Source: Auanema rhodensis (taxonomy: Eukaryota; Nematoda; Chromadorea; Rhabditida; Rhabditidae). From it: a DNA stretch of 64,000 bases. The translations under genes were made by a program, and so were the position numbers. The notes beneath the pieces were generated by a model, which did not search any database, was not told the DNA's origin, and saw only the letters and a program-made list of their open reading frames with translations. The stretch is from contig OZ059895.1 in the NCBI GenBank assembly GCA_964057225.1, positions 22,206,688 to 22,270,687 on the forward strand, written 5' to 3'. Below are positions 37,085-51,742 of the stretch, piece by piece (positions within the stretch are counted from its first letter, which is position 1; each line of letters opens with the position of its first letter).

Positions 37085-37373
37085 CACGTGAAAGATGAAG
37101 AGATGCGGTTTTCAAAATTAGATTCCCCATGTCCATATTAGTCTAAAAACAAATTTTTATTAATATTGGTGCATGGTAACCATGATTTTGAAATTTACGT
37201 GAACTTTAATTTATGCTAATTAAGTGTACACATGATGTGCGCTTGGTATGTAACTCGCTTCACGTTAAAGATAAAGAGATGCGGTTTTCAAAATTAGATT
37301 CCCCATTTCCATATTAGTCTAAAAACAAATTTGTATTGATATTGGTGCATGGCAACCATGACTTTAAAATTTA

Positions 37374-40300
37374 CGTGAACTTCAATTTATGCTAATTAAG
37401 TGTACACGTGATGTGCACTTGGTATGTAACTCGCTTCACGTGAAAGATGAAGAGATGCGGTTTTCAAAATTAGATTCCCCATTTCCATATTAGTCTAAAA
37501 ACAAATTTTTATTAATATTGGTGAATGGTAACCATGACTTTGAAATTTACGTGAACTTTAATTTATGCTAATTAAGTGTACACATGATGTGCACTTGGTA
37601 TGTAACTCGCTTCACGTGAAAGATGAAGAGATGCGGTTTCCAAAATTAGATTCCCCATTTCCATATTAGTCTAAAAACAAATTTTTATTGATATTGGTGC
37701 ATGGTAACCATGACTTTGAAATTTTCGTGAACTTCAATTTATGCTAATTAAGTGTACACGTGATGTGCACTTGGTATGTAACTCGCTTCACGTGAAAGAT
37801 GAAGAGATGCGGTTTTCAAAATTAGATTCCCCATTTCCATATTAGTCTAAAAACAAATTTTTATTGATATTGGTGCATGGTAACCATGACTTTGAAATTT
37901 ACGTGAACTTCAATTTATGCTAACTAAGTGTACACGTGATGTGCACTTGGTATGTAACTCGCTTCACGTGAAAGATGAAGAGATGCGGTTTTCAAAATAG
38001 ATTCCTCATTTCCAAATTAGTCTAAAAACAAATTTTTATTGATATTGGTGCATGGCAACCATGACTTTAAAATTTACGTGAACTTTAATTTATGCTAATT
38101 AAGTGTACACATGATGTGCACTTGGTATGTAACTCGCTTTACGTCAAAGATAAAGAGATGCGGTTTTCAAAATTAGATTCCCCATGTCCATATTAGTCTA
38201 AAAACAAATTTTTATTGATATTGGTGCATGGTAACCATGACTTTGAAATTTACGTGAACTTTAATTTATGCTAATTAAGTGTACACATGATGTGCACTTG
38301 GTATGTAACTCGCTTTACGTCAAAGATAAAGAGATGCGGTTTTCAAAATTAGATTCCCCATGTCCATATTAGTCTAAAAACAAATTTTTATTAATATTGG
38401 TGCATGGTAACCATGACTTTGAAATTTACGTGAACTTTAATTTATGCTAATTAAGTGTACACATGATGTGCGCTTGGTATGTAACTCGCTTCACGTGAAA
38501 GATGAAGAGATGCGGTTTTCAAAATTAGATTCCTCATGTCCATATTAGTCTAAAAACGAATTTTTATTGATATTGGTGCATGGTAACCATGACTTTGAAA
38601 TTTACGTGAACTTTAATTCATGTTTATTAAGTGTACACGTGATGTGCACTCGGTATGTAACTCGCTTCACGTGACAGATAAAGGGATGCGGTTTTCAAAA
38701 TTAGATTCCTCATGTCCATATTAGTCTAAAAACAAATTTTTATTGATATTGGTGCATGGTAACCATGACTTTGAAATTTACGTGAACTTTAATTTATGCT
38801 AATTAAGTGTACACCTGATGTGCACTTGGTATGTAACTCGCTTCACGTGAAAGATAAAGAGATGCGGTTTTCAAAATTAGATTCCCCATTTCCATATTAG
38901 TCTAAAAACGAATTTTTATTGATATTGGTGCATGGTAACCATGACTTTGAAATTTACGTGAACTTTAATTTATGCTTATTAAGTGTACACGTGATGTGCA
39001 CTTGGTATGTAACTCGCTTCACGTGAAAGATAAAGAGATGCGGTTTTCAAAATTAGATTCCCCATGTCCATATTAGTCTAAAAACAAATTTTTATTAATA
39101 TTGGTGCATGGTAACCATGACTTTGAAATTTACGTGAACTTTAATTTATGCTAATTAAGTGTACACATGATGTGCACTTGGTATGTAACTCGCTTCACGT
39201 CAAAGATAAAGAGATGCGGTTTTCAAAATTAGATTCCCCATGTCCATATTAGTCTAAAAACAAATTTTTATTAATATTGGTGCATGGTAACCATGACTTT
39301 GAAATTTACGTGAACTTTAATTTATGCTAATTAAGTGTACACATGATGTGCACTTGGTATGTAACTCGCTTCACGTGAAAGATGAAGAGATGCGGTTTTC
39401 AAAATTAGATTCCTCATGACCATATTAGTCTAAAAACGAATTTTTATTAATATTGGTGCATGGTAACCATGACTTTGAAATTTACGTGAACTTTAATTTA
39501 TGCTAATTAAGTGTACACATGATGTGCACTTGGTATGTAACTCGCTTCACGTGAAAGATGAAGAGATGCGGTTTTCAAAATTAGATTCCTCATGTCCATA
39601 TTAGTCTAAAAACGAATTTTTATTGATATTGGTGCATGGTAACCATGACTTTGAAATTTACGTGAACTTAAATTCATGTTTATTAAGTGTACACGTGATG
39701 TGCACTTGGTATGTAACTCGCTTCACGTGAAAGATAAAGGGATGCGGTTTTCAAAATTAGATTCCTCATGTCCATATTAGTCTAAAAACAAATTTTTATT
39801 AATATTGGTGCATGGTAACCATGACTTTGAAATTTACGTGAACTTTAATTTATGCTAATTAAGTGTACACATGATGTGCACTTGGTATGTAACTCGCTTC
39901 ACGTGAAAGATGAAGAGATGCGGTTTTCAAAATTAGATTCCCCATTTCCATATTAGTCTAAAAACGAATTTTTATTGATATTGGTGCATGGTAACCATGA
40001 CTTTGAAATTTACGTGAACTTTAATTTATGCTAATTAAGTGTACACATGATGTGCACTTGGTATGTAACTCGCTTCACGTGAAAGATGAAGAGATGCGGT
40101 TTTCAAAATTAGATTCCTCATGTCCATATTAGTCTAAAAACGAATTTTTATTAATATTGGTGCATGGTAACCATGACTTTGAAATTTACGTGAACTTTAA
40201 TTTATGCTAATTAAGTGTACACATGATGTGCACTTGGTATGTAACTCGCTTCACGTGAAAGATGAAGAGATGCGGTTTCCAAAAAAATTAGATTCCTCAT

Positions 40301-41310
40301 GTCCATATTAGTCTAAAAACGATTTTTTATTGATATTGGTGCATGGTAACCATGACTTTGAAATTTACGTGAACTTTAATTTATGCTAATTAAGTGTACA
40401 CATGATGTGCGCTTGGTATGTAACTCGCTTCACGTTAAAGATAAAGAGATGCGGTTTTCAAAATTAGATTCCCCATTTCCATATTAGTCTAAAAACAAAT
40501 TTGTATTGATATTGGTGCATGGCAACCATGACTTTAAAATTTACGTGAACTTTAATTTATGCTAATTAAGTGTACACATGATGTGCACTTGGTATGTAAC
40601 TCGCTTCACGTCAAAGATAAAGAGATGCGGTTTTCAAAATTAGATTCCCCATGTCCATATTAGTCTAAAAACAAATTTTTATTAATATTGGTGCATGGTA
40701 ACCATGATTTTGAAATTTACGTGAACTTTAATTTATGCTAATTAAGTGTACACATGATGTGCGCTTGGTATGTAACTCGCTTCACGTTAAAGATAAAGAG
40801 ATGCGGTTTTCAAAATTAGATTCCCCATTTCCATATTAGTCTAAAAACAAATTTGTATTGATATTGGTGCATGGCAACCATGACTTTAAAATTTACGTGA
40901 ACTTCAATTTATGCTAATTAAGTGTACACGTGATGTGCACTTGGTATGTAACTCGCTTCACGTGAAAGATGAAGAGATGCGGTTTTCAAAATTAGATTCC
41001 CCATTTCCATATTAGTCTAAAAACAAATTTTTATTGATATTGGCGCATGGTAACCATGACTTTGAAATTTACGTGAACTTTAATTTATGCTAATTAAGTG
41101 TACACATGATGTGCGCTTGGTATGTAACTCGCTTCACGTGAAAGATGAAGAGATGCGGTTTTCAAAATTAGATTCCCCATGTCCATATTAGTCTAAAAAC
41201 AAATTTTTATTGATATTGGTGCATGGTAACCATGACTTTGAAATTTACGTGAACTTTAATTTATGCTAATTAAGTGTACACATGATGTGCACTTGGTATG
41301 TAACTCGCTT
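37374..41310 (+). repeat. Large block R, copy 2 (tandem to copy 1)
   Basis: Offset to copy 1 is 4,050 (23 monomers plus two) in the first part and 4,226 after about 38,300, because this copy has one extra monomer with CTTTACGTC (two in a row at 38,140 and 38,316). All of copy 1's rare markers reappear: CGTGACAG (38,671), CTTAAATTCATG (39,667), the 179-bp monomer (40,280), CATGATTTTG (40,702) and TTGGCGCATGG (41,040). Confidence 0.85.
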
Positions 41311-41662
41311 TACGTCAAAGATAAAGAGATGCGGTTTTCAAAATTAGATTCCTCATTTCCATATTAGTCTAAAAACAAATTTTTATTGATATTGGTGCAT
41401 GGTAACCATGAGTTTGAAATTTACGTGAACTTTAATTTATGCTTATTAAGTGTACACGTGATGTGCACTTGGTATGTAACTCGCTTTACGTCAAAGATAA
41501 AGAGATGCGGTTTTCAAAATTAGATTCCTCATTTCCATATTAGTCTAAAAACAAATTTTTATTGATATTGGTGCATGGTAACCATGAGTTTGAAATTTAC
41601 GTGAACTTTAATTTATGCTTATTAAGTGTACACGTGATGTGCACTTGGTATGTAACTCGCTT
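41311..41662 (+). repeat. Exact single-monomer tandem duplication
   Basis: 41,311-41,486 and 41,487-41,662 look identical. Each carries CTTTACGTC carried over from the upstream flank, CCTCATTTCC and the rare CATGAGTTTG (41,407 and 41,583). The third block copy has this marker once (48,275), so the doubling is a one-unit slippage or unequal exchange in this copy only. Confidence 0.85.
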
Positions 41663-42667
41663 CACGTGAAAGATAAAGGGATGCGGTTTTCAAAATTAGA
41701 TTCCTCATTTCCATATTAGTCTAAAAACAAATTTTTATTGATATTGGTGCATGGTAACCATGACTTTGAAATTTACGTGAACTTTAATTTATGCTAATTA
41801 AGTGTACACATGATGTGCACTTGGTATGTAACTCGCTTCACGTGAAAGATGAAGAGATGCGGTTTTCAAAATTAGATTCCTCATGTCCATATTAGTCTAA
41901 AAACAAATTTTTATTGATATTGGTGCATGGTAACCATGACTTTGAAATTTACGTGAACTTTAATTTATGCTAATTAAGTGTACACATGATGTGCACTTGG
42001 TATGTAACTCGCTTCACGTGAAAGATAAAGGGATGCGGTTTTCAAAATTAGATTCCCCATGTCCATATTAGTCTAAAAACAAATTTTTATTGATATTGGT
42101 GCATGGTAACCATGACTTTGAAATTTACGTGAACTTTAATTTATGCTAATTAAGTGTACACATGATGTGCACTTGGTATGTAACTCGCTTCACGTGAAAG
42201 ATGAAGAGATGCGGTTTTCAAAATTAGATTCCCCATGTCCATATTAGTCTAAAAACAAATTTTTATCAATATTGGTGCATGGTAACCATGACTTTGAAAT
42301 TTACGTGAACTTTAATTTATGCTAATTAAGTGTACACATGATGTGCACTTGGTATGTAACTCGCTTCACGTGAAAGATGAAGAGATGCGGTTTTCAAAAT
42401 TAGATTCCCTATGTCCATATTAGTCTAAAAACAAATTTTTATCAATATTGGTGCATGGTAACCATGACTTTGAAATTTACGTGAACTTTAATTTATGCTA
42501 ATTAAGTGTACACATGATGTGCACTTGGTATGTAACTCGCTTCACGTGAAAGATGAAGAGATGCGGTTTTCAAAATTAGATTCCTCATGTCCATATTAGT
42601 CTAAAAACGAATTTTTATTGATATTGGTGCATGGTAACCATGACTTTGAAATTTACGTGAACTTTAA

Positions 42668-45600
42668 TTCATGTTTATTAAGTGTACACGTGATGTGCAC
42701 TTGGTATGTAACTCGCTTCACGTGAAAGATAAAGGGATGCGGTTTTCAAAATTAGATTCCTCATGTCCATATTAGTCTAAAAACAAATTTTTATCAATAT
42801 TGGTGCATGGTAACCATGACTTTGAAATTTACGTGAACTTTAATTTATGCTAATTAAGTGTACACATGATGTGCACTTGGTATGTAACTCGCTTCACGTG
42901 AAAGATGAAGAGATGCGGTTTTCAAAATTAGATTCCTCATGTCCATATTAGTCTAAAAACGAATTTTTATTGATATTGGTGCATGGTAACCATGACTTTG
43001 AAATTTTCGTGAACTTCAATTTATGCTAATTAAGTGTACACGTGATGTGCACTTGGTATGTAACTCGCTTCACGTGAAAGATGAAGAGATGCGGTTTTCA
43101 AAATTAGATTCCCCATTTCCATATTAGTCTAAAAACAAATTTTTATTGATATTGGTGCATGGTAACCATGACTTTGAAATTTACGTGAACTTCAATTTAT
43201 GCTAACTAAGTGTACACGTGATGTGCACTTGGTATGTAACTCGCTTCACGTGAAAGATGAAGAGATGCGGTTTTCAAAATAGATTCCTCATTTCCAAATT
43301 AGTCTAAAAACAAATTTTTATTGATAATGGTGCATGGCAACCATGACTTTAAAATTTACGTGAACTTTAATTTATGCTAATTAAGTGTACACATGATGTG
43401 CACTTGGTATGTAACTCGCTTTACGTCAAAGATAAAGAGATGCGGTTTTCAAAATTAGATTCCCCATGTCCATATTAGTCTAAAAACAAATTTTTATTGA
43501 TATTGGTGCATGGTAACCATGACTTTGAAATTTACGTGAACTTTAATTTATGCTAATTAAGTGTACACCTGATGTGCACTTGGTATGTAACTCGCTTCAC
43601 GTGAAAGATAAAGAGATGCGGTTTTCAAAATTAGATTCCCCATTTCCATATTAGTCTAAAAACAAATTTTTATTGATATTGGTGCATGGTAACCATGACT
43701 TTGAAATTTTCGTGAACTTCAATTTATGCTAATTAAGTGTACACGTGATGTGCACTTGGTATGTAACTCGCTTCACGTGAAAGATGAAGAGATGCGGTTT
43801 TCAAAATTAGATTCCCCATTTCCATATTAGTCTAAAAACAAATTTTTATTAATATTGGTGAATGGTAACCATGACTTTGAAATTTACGTGAACTTTAATT
43901 TATGCTAATTAAGTGTACACATGATGTGCACTTGGTATGTAACTCGCTTCACGTGAAAGATGAAGAGATGCGGTTTCCAAAATTAGATTCCCCATTTCCA
44001 TATTAGTCTAAAAACAAATTTTTATTGATATTGGTGCATGGTAACCATGACTTTGAAATTTTCGTGAACTTCAATTTATGCTAATTAAGTGTACACGTGA
44101 TGTGCACTTGGTATGTAACTCGCTTCACGTGAAAGATGAAGAGATGCGGTTTTCAAAATTAGATTCCCCATTTCCATATTAGTCTAAAAACAAATTTTTA
44201 TTGATATTGGTGCATGGTAACCATGACTTTGAAATTTACGTGAACTTCAATTTATGCTAACTAAGTGTACACGTGATGTGCACTTGGTATGTAACTCGCT
44301 TCACGTGAAAGATGAAGAGATGCGGTTTTCAAAATAGATTCCTCATTTCCAAATTAGTCTAAAAACAAATTTTTATTGATATTGGTGCATGGCAACCATG
44401 ACTTTAAAATTTACGTGAACTTTAATTTATGCTAATTAAGTGTACACATGATGTGCACTTGGTATGTAACTCGCTTTACGTCAAAGATAAAGAGATGCGG
44501 TTTTCAAAATTAGATTCCCCATGTCCATATTAGTCTAAAAACAAATTTTTATTAATATTGGTGCATGGTAACCATGACTTTGAAATTTACGTGAACTTTA
44601 ATTTATGCTAATTAAGTGTACACATGATGTGCGCTTGGTATGTAACTCGCTTCACGTGAAAGATGAAGAGATGCGGTTTTCAAAATTAGATTCCTCATGT
44701 CCATATTAGTCTAAAAACGAATTTTTATTGATATTGGTGCATGGTAACCATGACTTTGAAATTTACGTGAACTTTAATTCATGTTTATTAAGTGTACACC
44801 TGATGTGCACTCGGTATGTAACTCGCTTCACGTGAAAGATAAAGGGATGCGGTTTTCAAAATTAGATTCCTCATGTCCATATTAGTCTAAAAACAAATTT
44901 TTATTGATATTGGTGCATGGTAACCATGACTTTGAAATTTACGTGAACTTTAATTTATGCTAATTAAGTGTACACCTGATGTGCACTTGGTATGTAACTC
45001 GCTTCACGTGAAAGATAAAGAGATGCGGTTTTCAAAATTAGATTCCCCATTTCCATATTAGTCTAAAAACGAATTTTTATTGATATTGGTGCATGGTAAC
45101 CATGACTTTGAAATTTACGTGAACTTTAATTTATGCTTATTAAGTGTACACGTGATGTGCACTTGGTATGTAACTCGCTTCACGTGAAAGATAAAGAGAT
45201 GCGGTTTTCAAAATTAGATTCCCCATGTCCATATTAGTCTAAAAACGAATTTTTATTAATATTGGTGCATGGTAACCATGACTTTGAAATTTACGTGAAC
45301 TTTAATTTATGCTAATTAAGTGTACACATGATGTGCACTTGGTATGTAACTCGCTTCACGTCAAAGATAAAGAGATGCGGTTTTCAAAATTAGATTCCCC
45401 ATGTCCATATTAGTCTAAAAACAAATTGTTATTGATATTGGTGCATGGTAACCATGACTTTGAAATTTACGTGAACTTTAATTTATGCTAATTAAGTGTA
45501 CACATGATGTGCACTTGGTATGTAACTCGCTTCACGTGAAAGATAAAGAGATGCGGTTTTCAAAATTAGATTCCCCATTTCCATGTTAGTCTGAAAACAA

Positions 45601-48178
45601 ATTTTTATTGATATTGGTGCATGGCAACCATGACATTAAAATTTACGTTAACTTAAATTTATGCTAATTAAGTGTACACGTGATGTGCACTTGGTATGTA
45701 ACTCGCTTCACGTGAAAGATGAAGAGATGCGGTTTTCAAAATCAGATTCCCTATGTCCATATTAGTCTAAAAACAAATTTTTATTAATATTGGTGAATGG
45801 TAACCATGACTTTGAAATTTACGTGAACTTTAATTTATGCTAATTAAGTGTACACATGATGTGCACTTGGTATGTAACTCGCTTCACGTGAAAGATGAAG
45901 AGATGCGGTTTTCAAAATTAGATTCCTCATGTCCATATTAGTCTAAAAACGAATTTTTATTGATATTGGTGCATGGTAACCATGACTTTGAAATTTACGT
46001 GAACTTAAATTCATGTTTATTAAGTGTACACGTGATGTGCACTTGGTATGTAACTCGCTTCACGTGAAAGATAAAGGGATGCGGTTTTCAAAATTAGATT
46101 CCTCATGTCCATATTAGTCTAAAAACAAATTTTTATTAATATTGGTGCATGGTAACCATGACTTTGAAATTTACGTGAACTTTAATTTATGCTAATTAAG
46201 TGTACACATGATGTGCACTTGGTTTGTAACTCGCTTCACGTGAAAGATGAAGAGATGCGGTTTTCAAAATTAGATTCCCCATTTCCATATTAGTCTAAAA
46301 ACGAATTTTTATTGATATTGGTGCATGGTAACCATGACTTTGAAATTTACGTGAACTTTAATTTATGCTAATTAAGTGTACACATGATGTGCACTTGGTA
46401 TGTAACTCGCTTCACGTGAAAGATGAAGAGATGCGGTTTTCAAAATTAGATTCCTCATGTCCATATTAGTCTAAAAACGAATTTTTATTAATATTGGTGC
46501 ATGGTAACCATGACTTTGAAATTTACGTGAACTTTAATTTATGCTAATTAAGTGTACACATGATGTGCACTTGGTATGTAACTCGCTTCACGTGAAAGAT
46601 GAAGAGATGCGGTTTCCAAAAAAATTAGATTCCTCATGTCCATATTAGTCTAAAAACGATTTTTTATTGATATTGGTGCATGGTAACCATGACTTTGAAA
46701 TTTACGTGAACTTTAATTTATGCTAATTAAGTGTACACATGATGTGCGCTTGGTATGTAACTCGCTTCACGTTAAAGATAAAGAGATGCGGTTTTCAAAA
46801 TTAGATTCCCCATTTCCATATTAGTCTAAAAACAAATTTGTATTGATATTGGTGCATGGCAACCATGACTTTAAAATTTACGTGAACTTTAATTTATGCT
46901 AATTAAGTGTACACATGATGTGCACTTGGTATGTAACTCGCTTCACGTGAAAGATGAAGAGATGCGGTTTTCAAAATTAGATTCCTCATGTCCATATTAG
47001 TCTAAAAACGAATTTTTATTAATATTGGTGCATGGTAACCATGACTTTGAAATTTACGTGAACTTTAATTTATGCTAATTAAGTGTACACATGATGTGCA
47101 CTTGGTATGTAACTCGCTTCACGTGAAAGATGAAGAGATGCGGTTTCCAAAAAAATTAGATTCCTCATGTCCATATTAGTCTAAAAACGATTTTTTATTG
47201 ATATTGGTGCATGGTAACCATGACTTTGAAATTTACGTGAACTTTAATTTATGCTAATTAAGTGTACACATGATGTGCGCTTGGTATGTAACTCGCTTCA
47301 CGTTAAAGATAAAGAGATGCGGTTTTCAAAATTAGATTCCCCATTTCCATATTAGTCTAAAAACAAATTTGTATTGATATTGGTGCATGGCAACCATGAC
47401 TTTAAAATTTACGTGAACTTTAATTTATGCTAATTAAGTGTACACATGATGTGCACTTGGTATGTAACTCGCTTCACGTCAAAGATAAAGAGATGCGGTT
47501 TTCAAAATTAGATTCCCCATGTCCATATTAGTCTAAAAACAAATTTTTATTAATATTGGTGCATGGTAACCATGATTTTGAAATTTACGTGAACTTTAAT
47601 TTATGCTAATTAAGTGTACACATGATGTGCGCTTGGTATGTAACTCGCTTCACGTTAAAGATAAAGAGATGCGGTTTTCAAAATTAGATTCCCCATTTCC
47701 ATATTAGTCTAAAAACAAATTTGTATTGATATTGGTGCATGGCAACCATGACTTTAAAATTTACGTGAACTTCAATTTATGCTAATTAAGTGTACACGTG
47801 ATGTGCACTTGGTATGTAACTCGCTTCACGTGAAAGATGAAGAGATGCGGTTTTCAAAATTAGATTCCCCATTTCCATATTAGTCTAAAAACAAATTTTT
47901 ATTGATATTGGCGCATGGTAACCATGACTTTGAAATTTACGTGAACTTTAATTTATGCTAATTAAGTGTACACATGATGTGCGCTTGGTATGTAACTCGC
48001 TTCACGTGAAAGATGAAGAGATGCGGTTTTCAAAATTAGATTCCCCATGTCCATATTAGTCTAAAAACAAATTTTTATTGATATTGGTGCATGGTAACCA
48101 TGACTTTGAAATTTACGTGAACTTTAATTTATGCTAATTAAGTGTACACATGATGTGCACTTGGTATGTAACTCGCTT
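42668..48178 (+). repeat. Large block R, copy 3
   Basis: 42,668-45,427 matches 32,281-35,040 (offset 10,387, including TTGATAATGG at 43,321). 45,797-48,178 matches 35,234-37,084 (offset 10,563, then 11,094). Between them, 45,428-45,796 holds other monomers (AATTGTTATTGAT, TCTGAAAAC, GACATTAAAATT, AATCAGATTCCC) resembling the 18-25 kb sector. The offset jump of 531 comes from an internal tandem duplication. The extension to about 48,780 follows copy 2 beyond 41,310. Confidence 0.83.
46343..47479 (+). repeat. 531-bp (three-monomer) tandem duplication inside block R copy 3
   Basis: 46,343-46,948 matches 46,874-47,479 at offset 531 (two 176-bp and one 179-bp monomer). Both contain TTCCAAAAAAATTAG (46,614; 47,145), CGATTTTTTATT, CACGTTAAAG and AATTTGTATTG. 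Neither block R copy 1 nor copy 2 has this doubling, so it is younger than the block copies. I saw no difference between the two units. Confidence 0.87.
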
Positions 48179-48780
48179 TACGTCAAAGATAAAGAGATGC
48201 GGTTTTCAAAATTAGATTCCTCATTTCCATATTAGTCTAAAAACAAATTTTTATTGATATTGGTGCATGGTAACCATGAGTTTGAAATTTACGTGAACTT
48301 TAATTTATGCTTATTAAGTGTACACGTGATGTGCACTTGGTATGTAACTCGCTTCACGTGAAAGATAAAGGGATGCGGTTTTCAAAATTAGATTCCCCAT
48401 TTCCATATTAGTCTAAAAACAAATTTTTATTGATATTGGTGCATGGTAACCATGACTTTGAAATTTACGTGAACTTTAATTTATGCTAATTAAGTGTACA
48501 CATGATGTGCACTTGGTATGTAACTCGCTTCACGTGAAAGATAAAGGGATGCGGTTTTCAAAATTAGATTCCCCATGTCCATATTAGTCTAAAAACAAAT
48601 TTTTATTGATATTGGTGCATGGTAACCATGACTTTGAAATTTACGTGAACTTTAATTTATGCTAATTAAGTGTACACATGATGTGCACTTGGTATGTAAC
48701 TCGCTTCACGTGAAAGATGAAGAGATGCGGTTTTCAAAATTAGATTCCCCATGTCCATATTAGTCTAAAAACAAATTTTT

Positions 48781-49416
48781 ATTGATATTGGTGCATGGTA
48801 ACCATGACTTTGAAATTTACGTGAACTTTAATTTATGCTTATTAAGTGTACACGTGATGTGCACTTGGTATGTAACTCGCTTCACGTGAAAGATGAAGAG
48901 ATGCGCTTTTCGAAAATAGATTCCCCATGTCCATATTAGTCTAAAAACACATTTTTGTTGATATTGGTGGATGGTAACCATGACATTGAAATTTACGTGA
49001 ACTTCAATTTATGCTAATTAAGTGTACACATGATGTGCACTTGGTATGTAACTCGCTTCAAGTCAAAGATAAAGAGATGCGGTTTTCAAAATTAGATTCC
49101 CTATGTCCATATTAGTCTAAAAACAAATTTTTATTAATATTGGTGAATGGTAACCATGACTTTGAAATTTACGTGAACTTTAATTTATGCTAATTAAGTG
49201 TACACATGATGTGCACTTGGTATGTAACACGCTTTACGTCAAAGATAAAGAGATGCGGTTTTCAAAATTAGATTCCCCATGTCCATATTAGTCTAAAAAC
49301 AAATTTTTATTAATATTGGTGCATGGTAACCATGACTTTGAAATTTACGTGAACTTTAATTTATGCTAATTAAGTGTACACATGATGTGCGCTTGGTATG
49401 TAACTCGCTTCACGTT
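48781..49416 (+). repeat. Mixed monomers linking block R to the right-hand blocks
   Basis: About four monomers. They include GCGCTTTTCGAAAATAG (48,904, a substitution that keeps 176 bp), a CACATTTTTGTTGATATTGG monomer (48,940) with GACATTGAAATT, a CAAGTCAAAG monomer and GTAACACGC (49,225). The same types recur at 53,651-53,870 and 54,531-54,750. Confidence 0.7.
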
Positions 49417-51742
49417 AAAGATAAAGAGATGCGGTTTTCAAAATTAGATTCCCCATGTCCATATTAGTCTAAAAACAAATTTTTATTAATATTGGTGCAT
49501 GGTAACCATGACTTTGAAATTTACGTGAACTTTAATTTATGCTAATTAAGTGTACACATGATGTGCACTTGGTATGTAACTCGCTTCACGTCAAAGATAA
49601 AGAGATGCGGTTTTCAAAATTAGATTCCCCATGTCCATATTAGTCTAAAAACAAATTTTTATTAATATTGGTGCATGGTAACCATGACTTTGAAATTTAC
49701 GTGAACTTTAATTTATGCTAATTAAGTGTACACATGATGTGCACTTGGTATGTAACTCGCTTCACGTGAAAGATGAAGAGATGCGGTTTTCAAAATTAGA
49801 TTCCTCATGTCCATATTAGTCTAAAAACGAATTTTTATCGATATTGGTGCATGGTAACCATGACTTTGAAATTTACGTGAACTTTAATTTATGCTAATTA
49901 AGTGTACACATGATGTGCATTTGGTATGTAACTCGCTTCACGTGAAAGATGAAGAGATGCGGTTTTCAAAATTAGATTCCCCATTTCCATATTAGTCTAA
50001 AAACAAATTTTTATTGATATTGGTGCATGGTAACCATGACTTTGAAATTTACGTGAACTTTAATTTATGCTTATTAAGTGTACACGTGATGTGCACTTGG
50101 TATGTAACTCGCTTCACGTGAAAGATGAAGAGATGCGCTTTTCGAAATTAGATTCCCCATGTCCATATTAGTCTAAAAACACATTTTTGTTGATATAGGT
50201 GGATGGTAACCATGACTTTGAAATTTACGTGAACTTTAATTTATGCTAATTAAGTGTACACATGATGTGCACTTGGTATGTTACTCGCTTCACGTGAAAG
50301 ATAAAGAGATGCGGTTTTCAAAATAGATTCCCCATTTCCATATTAGTCTAAAAACAAATTTTTATTGATATTGGTGCATGGCAACCATGACTTTAAAATT
50401 TACGTGAACTTAAATTTATGCTAATTAAGTGTACACATGATGTGCACTTGGTATGTAACTCGCTTCACGTCAAAGATAAAGAGATGCGGTTTTCAAAATT
50501 AGATTCCCCATTTCCATGTTAGTCTAAAAACAAATTTTTATTGATATTGGTGCATGGCAACCATGACTTTAAAATTTACGTGAACTTAAATTTATGCTAA
50601 TTAAGTGTACACATGATGTGCACTTGGTATGTAACTCGCTTCACGTCAAAGATAAAGAGATGCGGTTTTCAAACTTAGATTCCCCATGTCCATATCAGTC
50701 TAAAAACAAATTTTTATTAATATTGGTGCATGGTAACCATGACTTTGAAATTTACGTGAACTTTAATTTATGCTTATTAAGTGTACACGTGATGTGCACT
50801 TGGTATGTAACTCGCTTCACGTGAAAGATAAAGAGATGCGGTTTTCAAAATTAGATTCCCCATTTCCATGTTAGTCTAAAAACAAATTTTTATTGATATT
50901 GGTGCATGGTAACCATGACTTTGAAATTTACGTGAACTTTAATTTATGCTAATTAAATGTACACGTGATGTGCACTTGGTATGTAACTCGCTTCACGTGA
51001 AAGATGAAGAGATGCGGTTTTCAAAATTAGATTCCCCATGTCCATATTAGTCTAAAAACAAATTTTTATTAATATTGGTGCATGGTAACCATGACTTTGA
51101 AATTTACGTGAACTTTAATTTATGCTAATTAAGTGTACACATGATATGCACTTGGTATGTAACTCGCTTCACGTGAAAGATAAAGAGATGCGGTTTTCAA
51201 AATAGATTCCCCATTTCCATATTAGTCTAAAAACAAATTTTTATTGATCTTGGTGCATGGCAACCATGACTTTAAAATTTACGTGAACTTTAATTTATGC
51301 TAATTAAGTGTACACATGATGTGCCTTTGGTATGTAACTCGCTTCACGTCAAAGATAAAGAGATGCGGTTTTCAAAATTAGATTCCCCATGTCCATATTA
51401 GTCTAAAAACAAATTTTTATTAATATTGGTGCATGGTAACCATGACTTTGAAATTTACGTGAACTTTAATTTATGCTAATTAAGTGTACACATGATGTGC
51501 GCTTGGTATGTAACTCGCTTCACGTGAAAGATAAAGAGATGCGGTTTTCAAAATTAGATTCCCCATTTCCATGTTAGTCTAAAAACAAATTTTTATTGAT
51601 ATTGGTGCATGGCAACCATGACTTTAAAATTTACGTGAACTTAAATTTATGCTAATTAAGTGTACACATGATGTGCACTTGGTATGTCACTCGCTTCACG
51701 TCAAAGATAAAGAGATGCGGTTTTCAAAATTAGATTCCCCAT
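49417..51742 (+). repeat. 2.3-kb segment duplicated at 55,928-58,253
   Basis: Offset 6,511 (37 monomers minus one). Shared rare markers: GTGCATTTGG (49,916; 56,427), GCGCTTTTCGAAATTAG, ATAGGTGGATGG, GTTACTCGC (50,280; 56,791), GATCTTGGTGC (51,246; 57,757), GTGCCTTTGG (51,322; 57,833) and GTATGTCACTCGC (51,682; 58,193). Differences include ATCGATATT (49,836) against ATTGATATT, TATCAGTCT (50,693) against TATTAGTCT, and TTCCATGTT (50,865) against GTCCATATT. Confidence 0.85.

Noticed and set aside
50594-50824. 76-codon open frame
   Set aside because: Same chance read-through: TATCAG removes the TAG, and GCTTATT removes the TAA in the next unit. The near-identical duplicated copy (offset 6,511) has TATTAGTCT near 57,204, so the frame is not kept even between recent copies.
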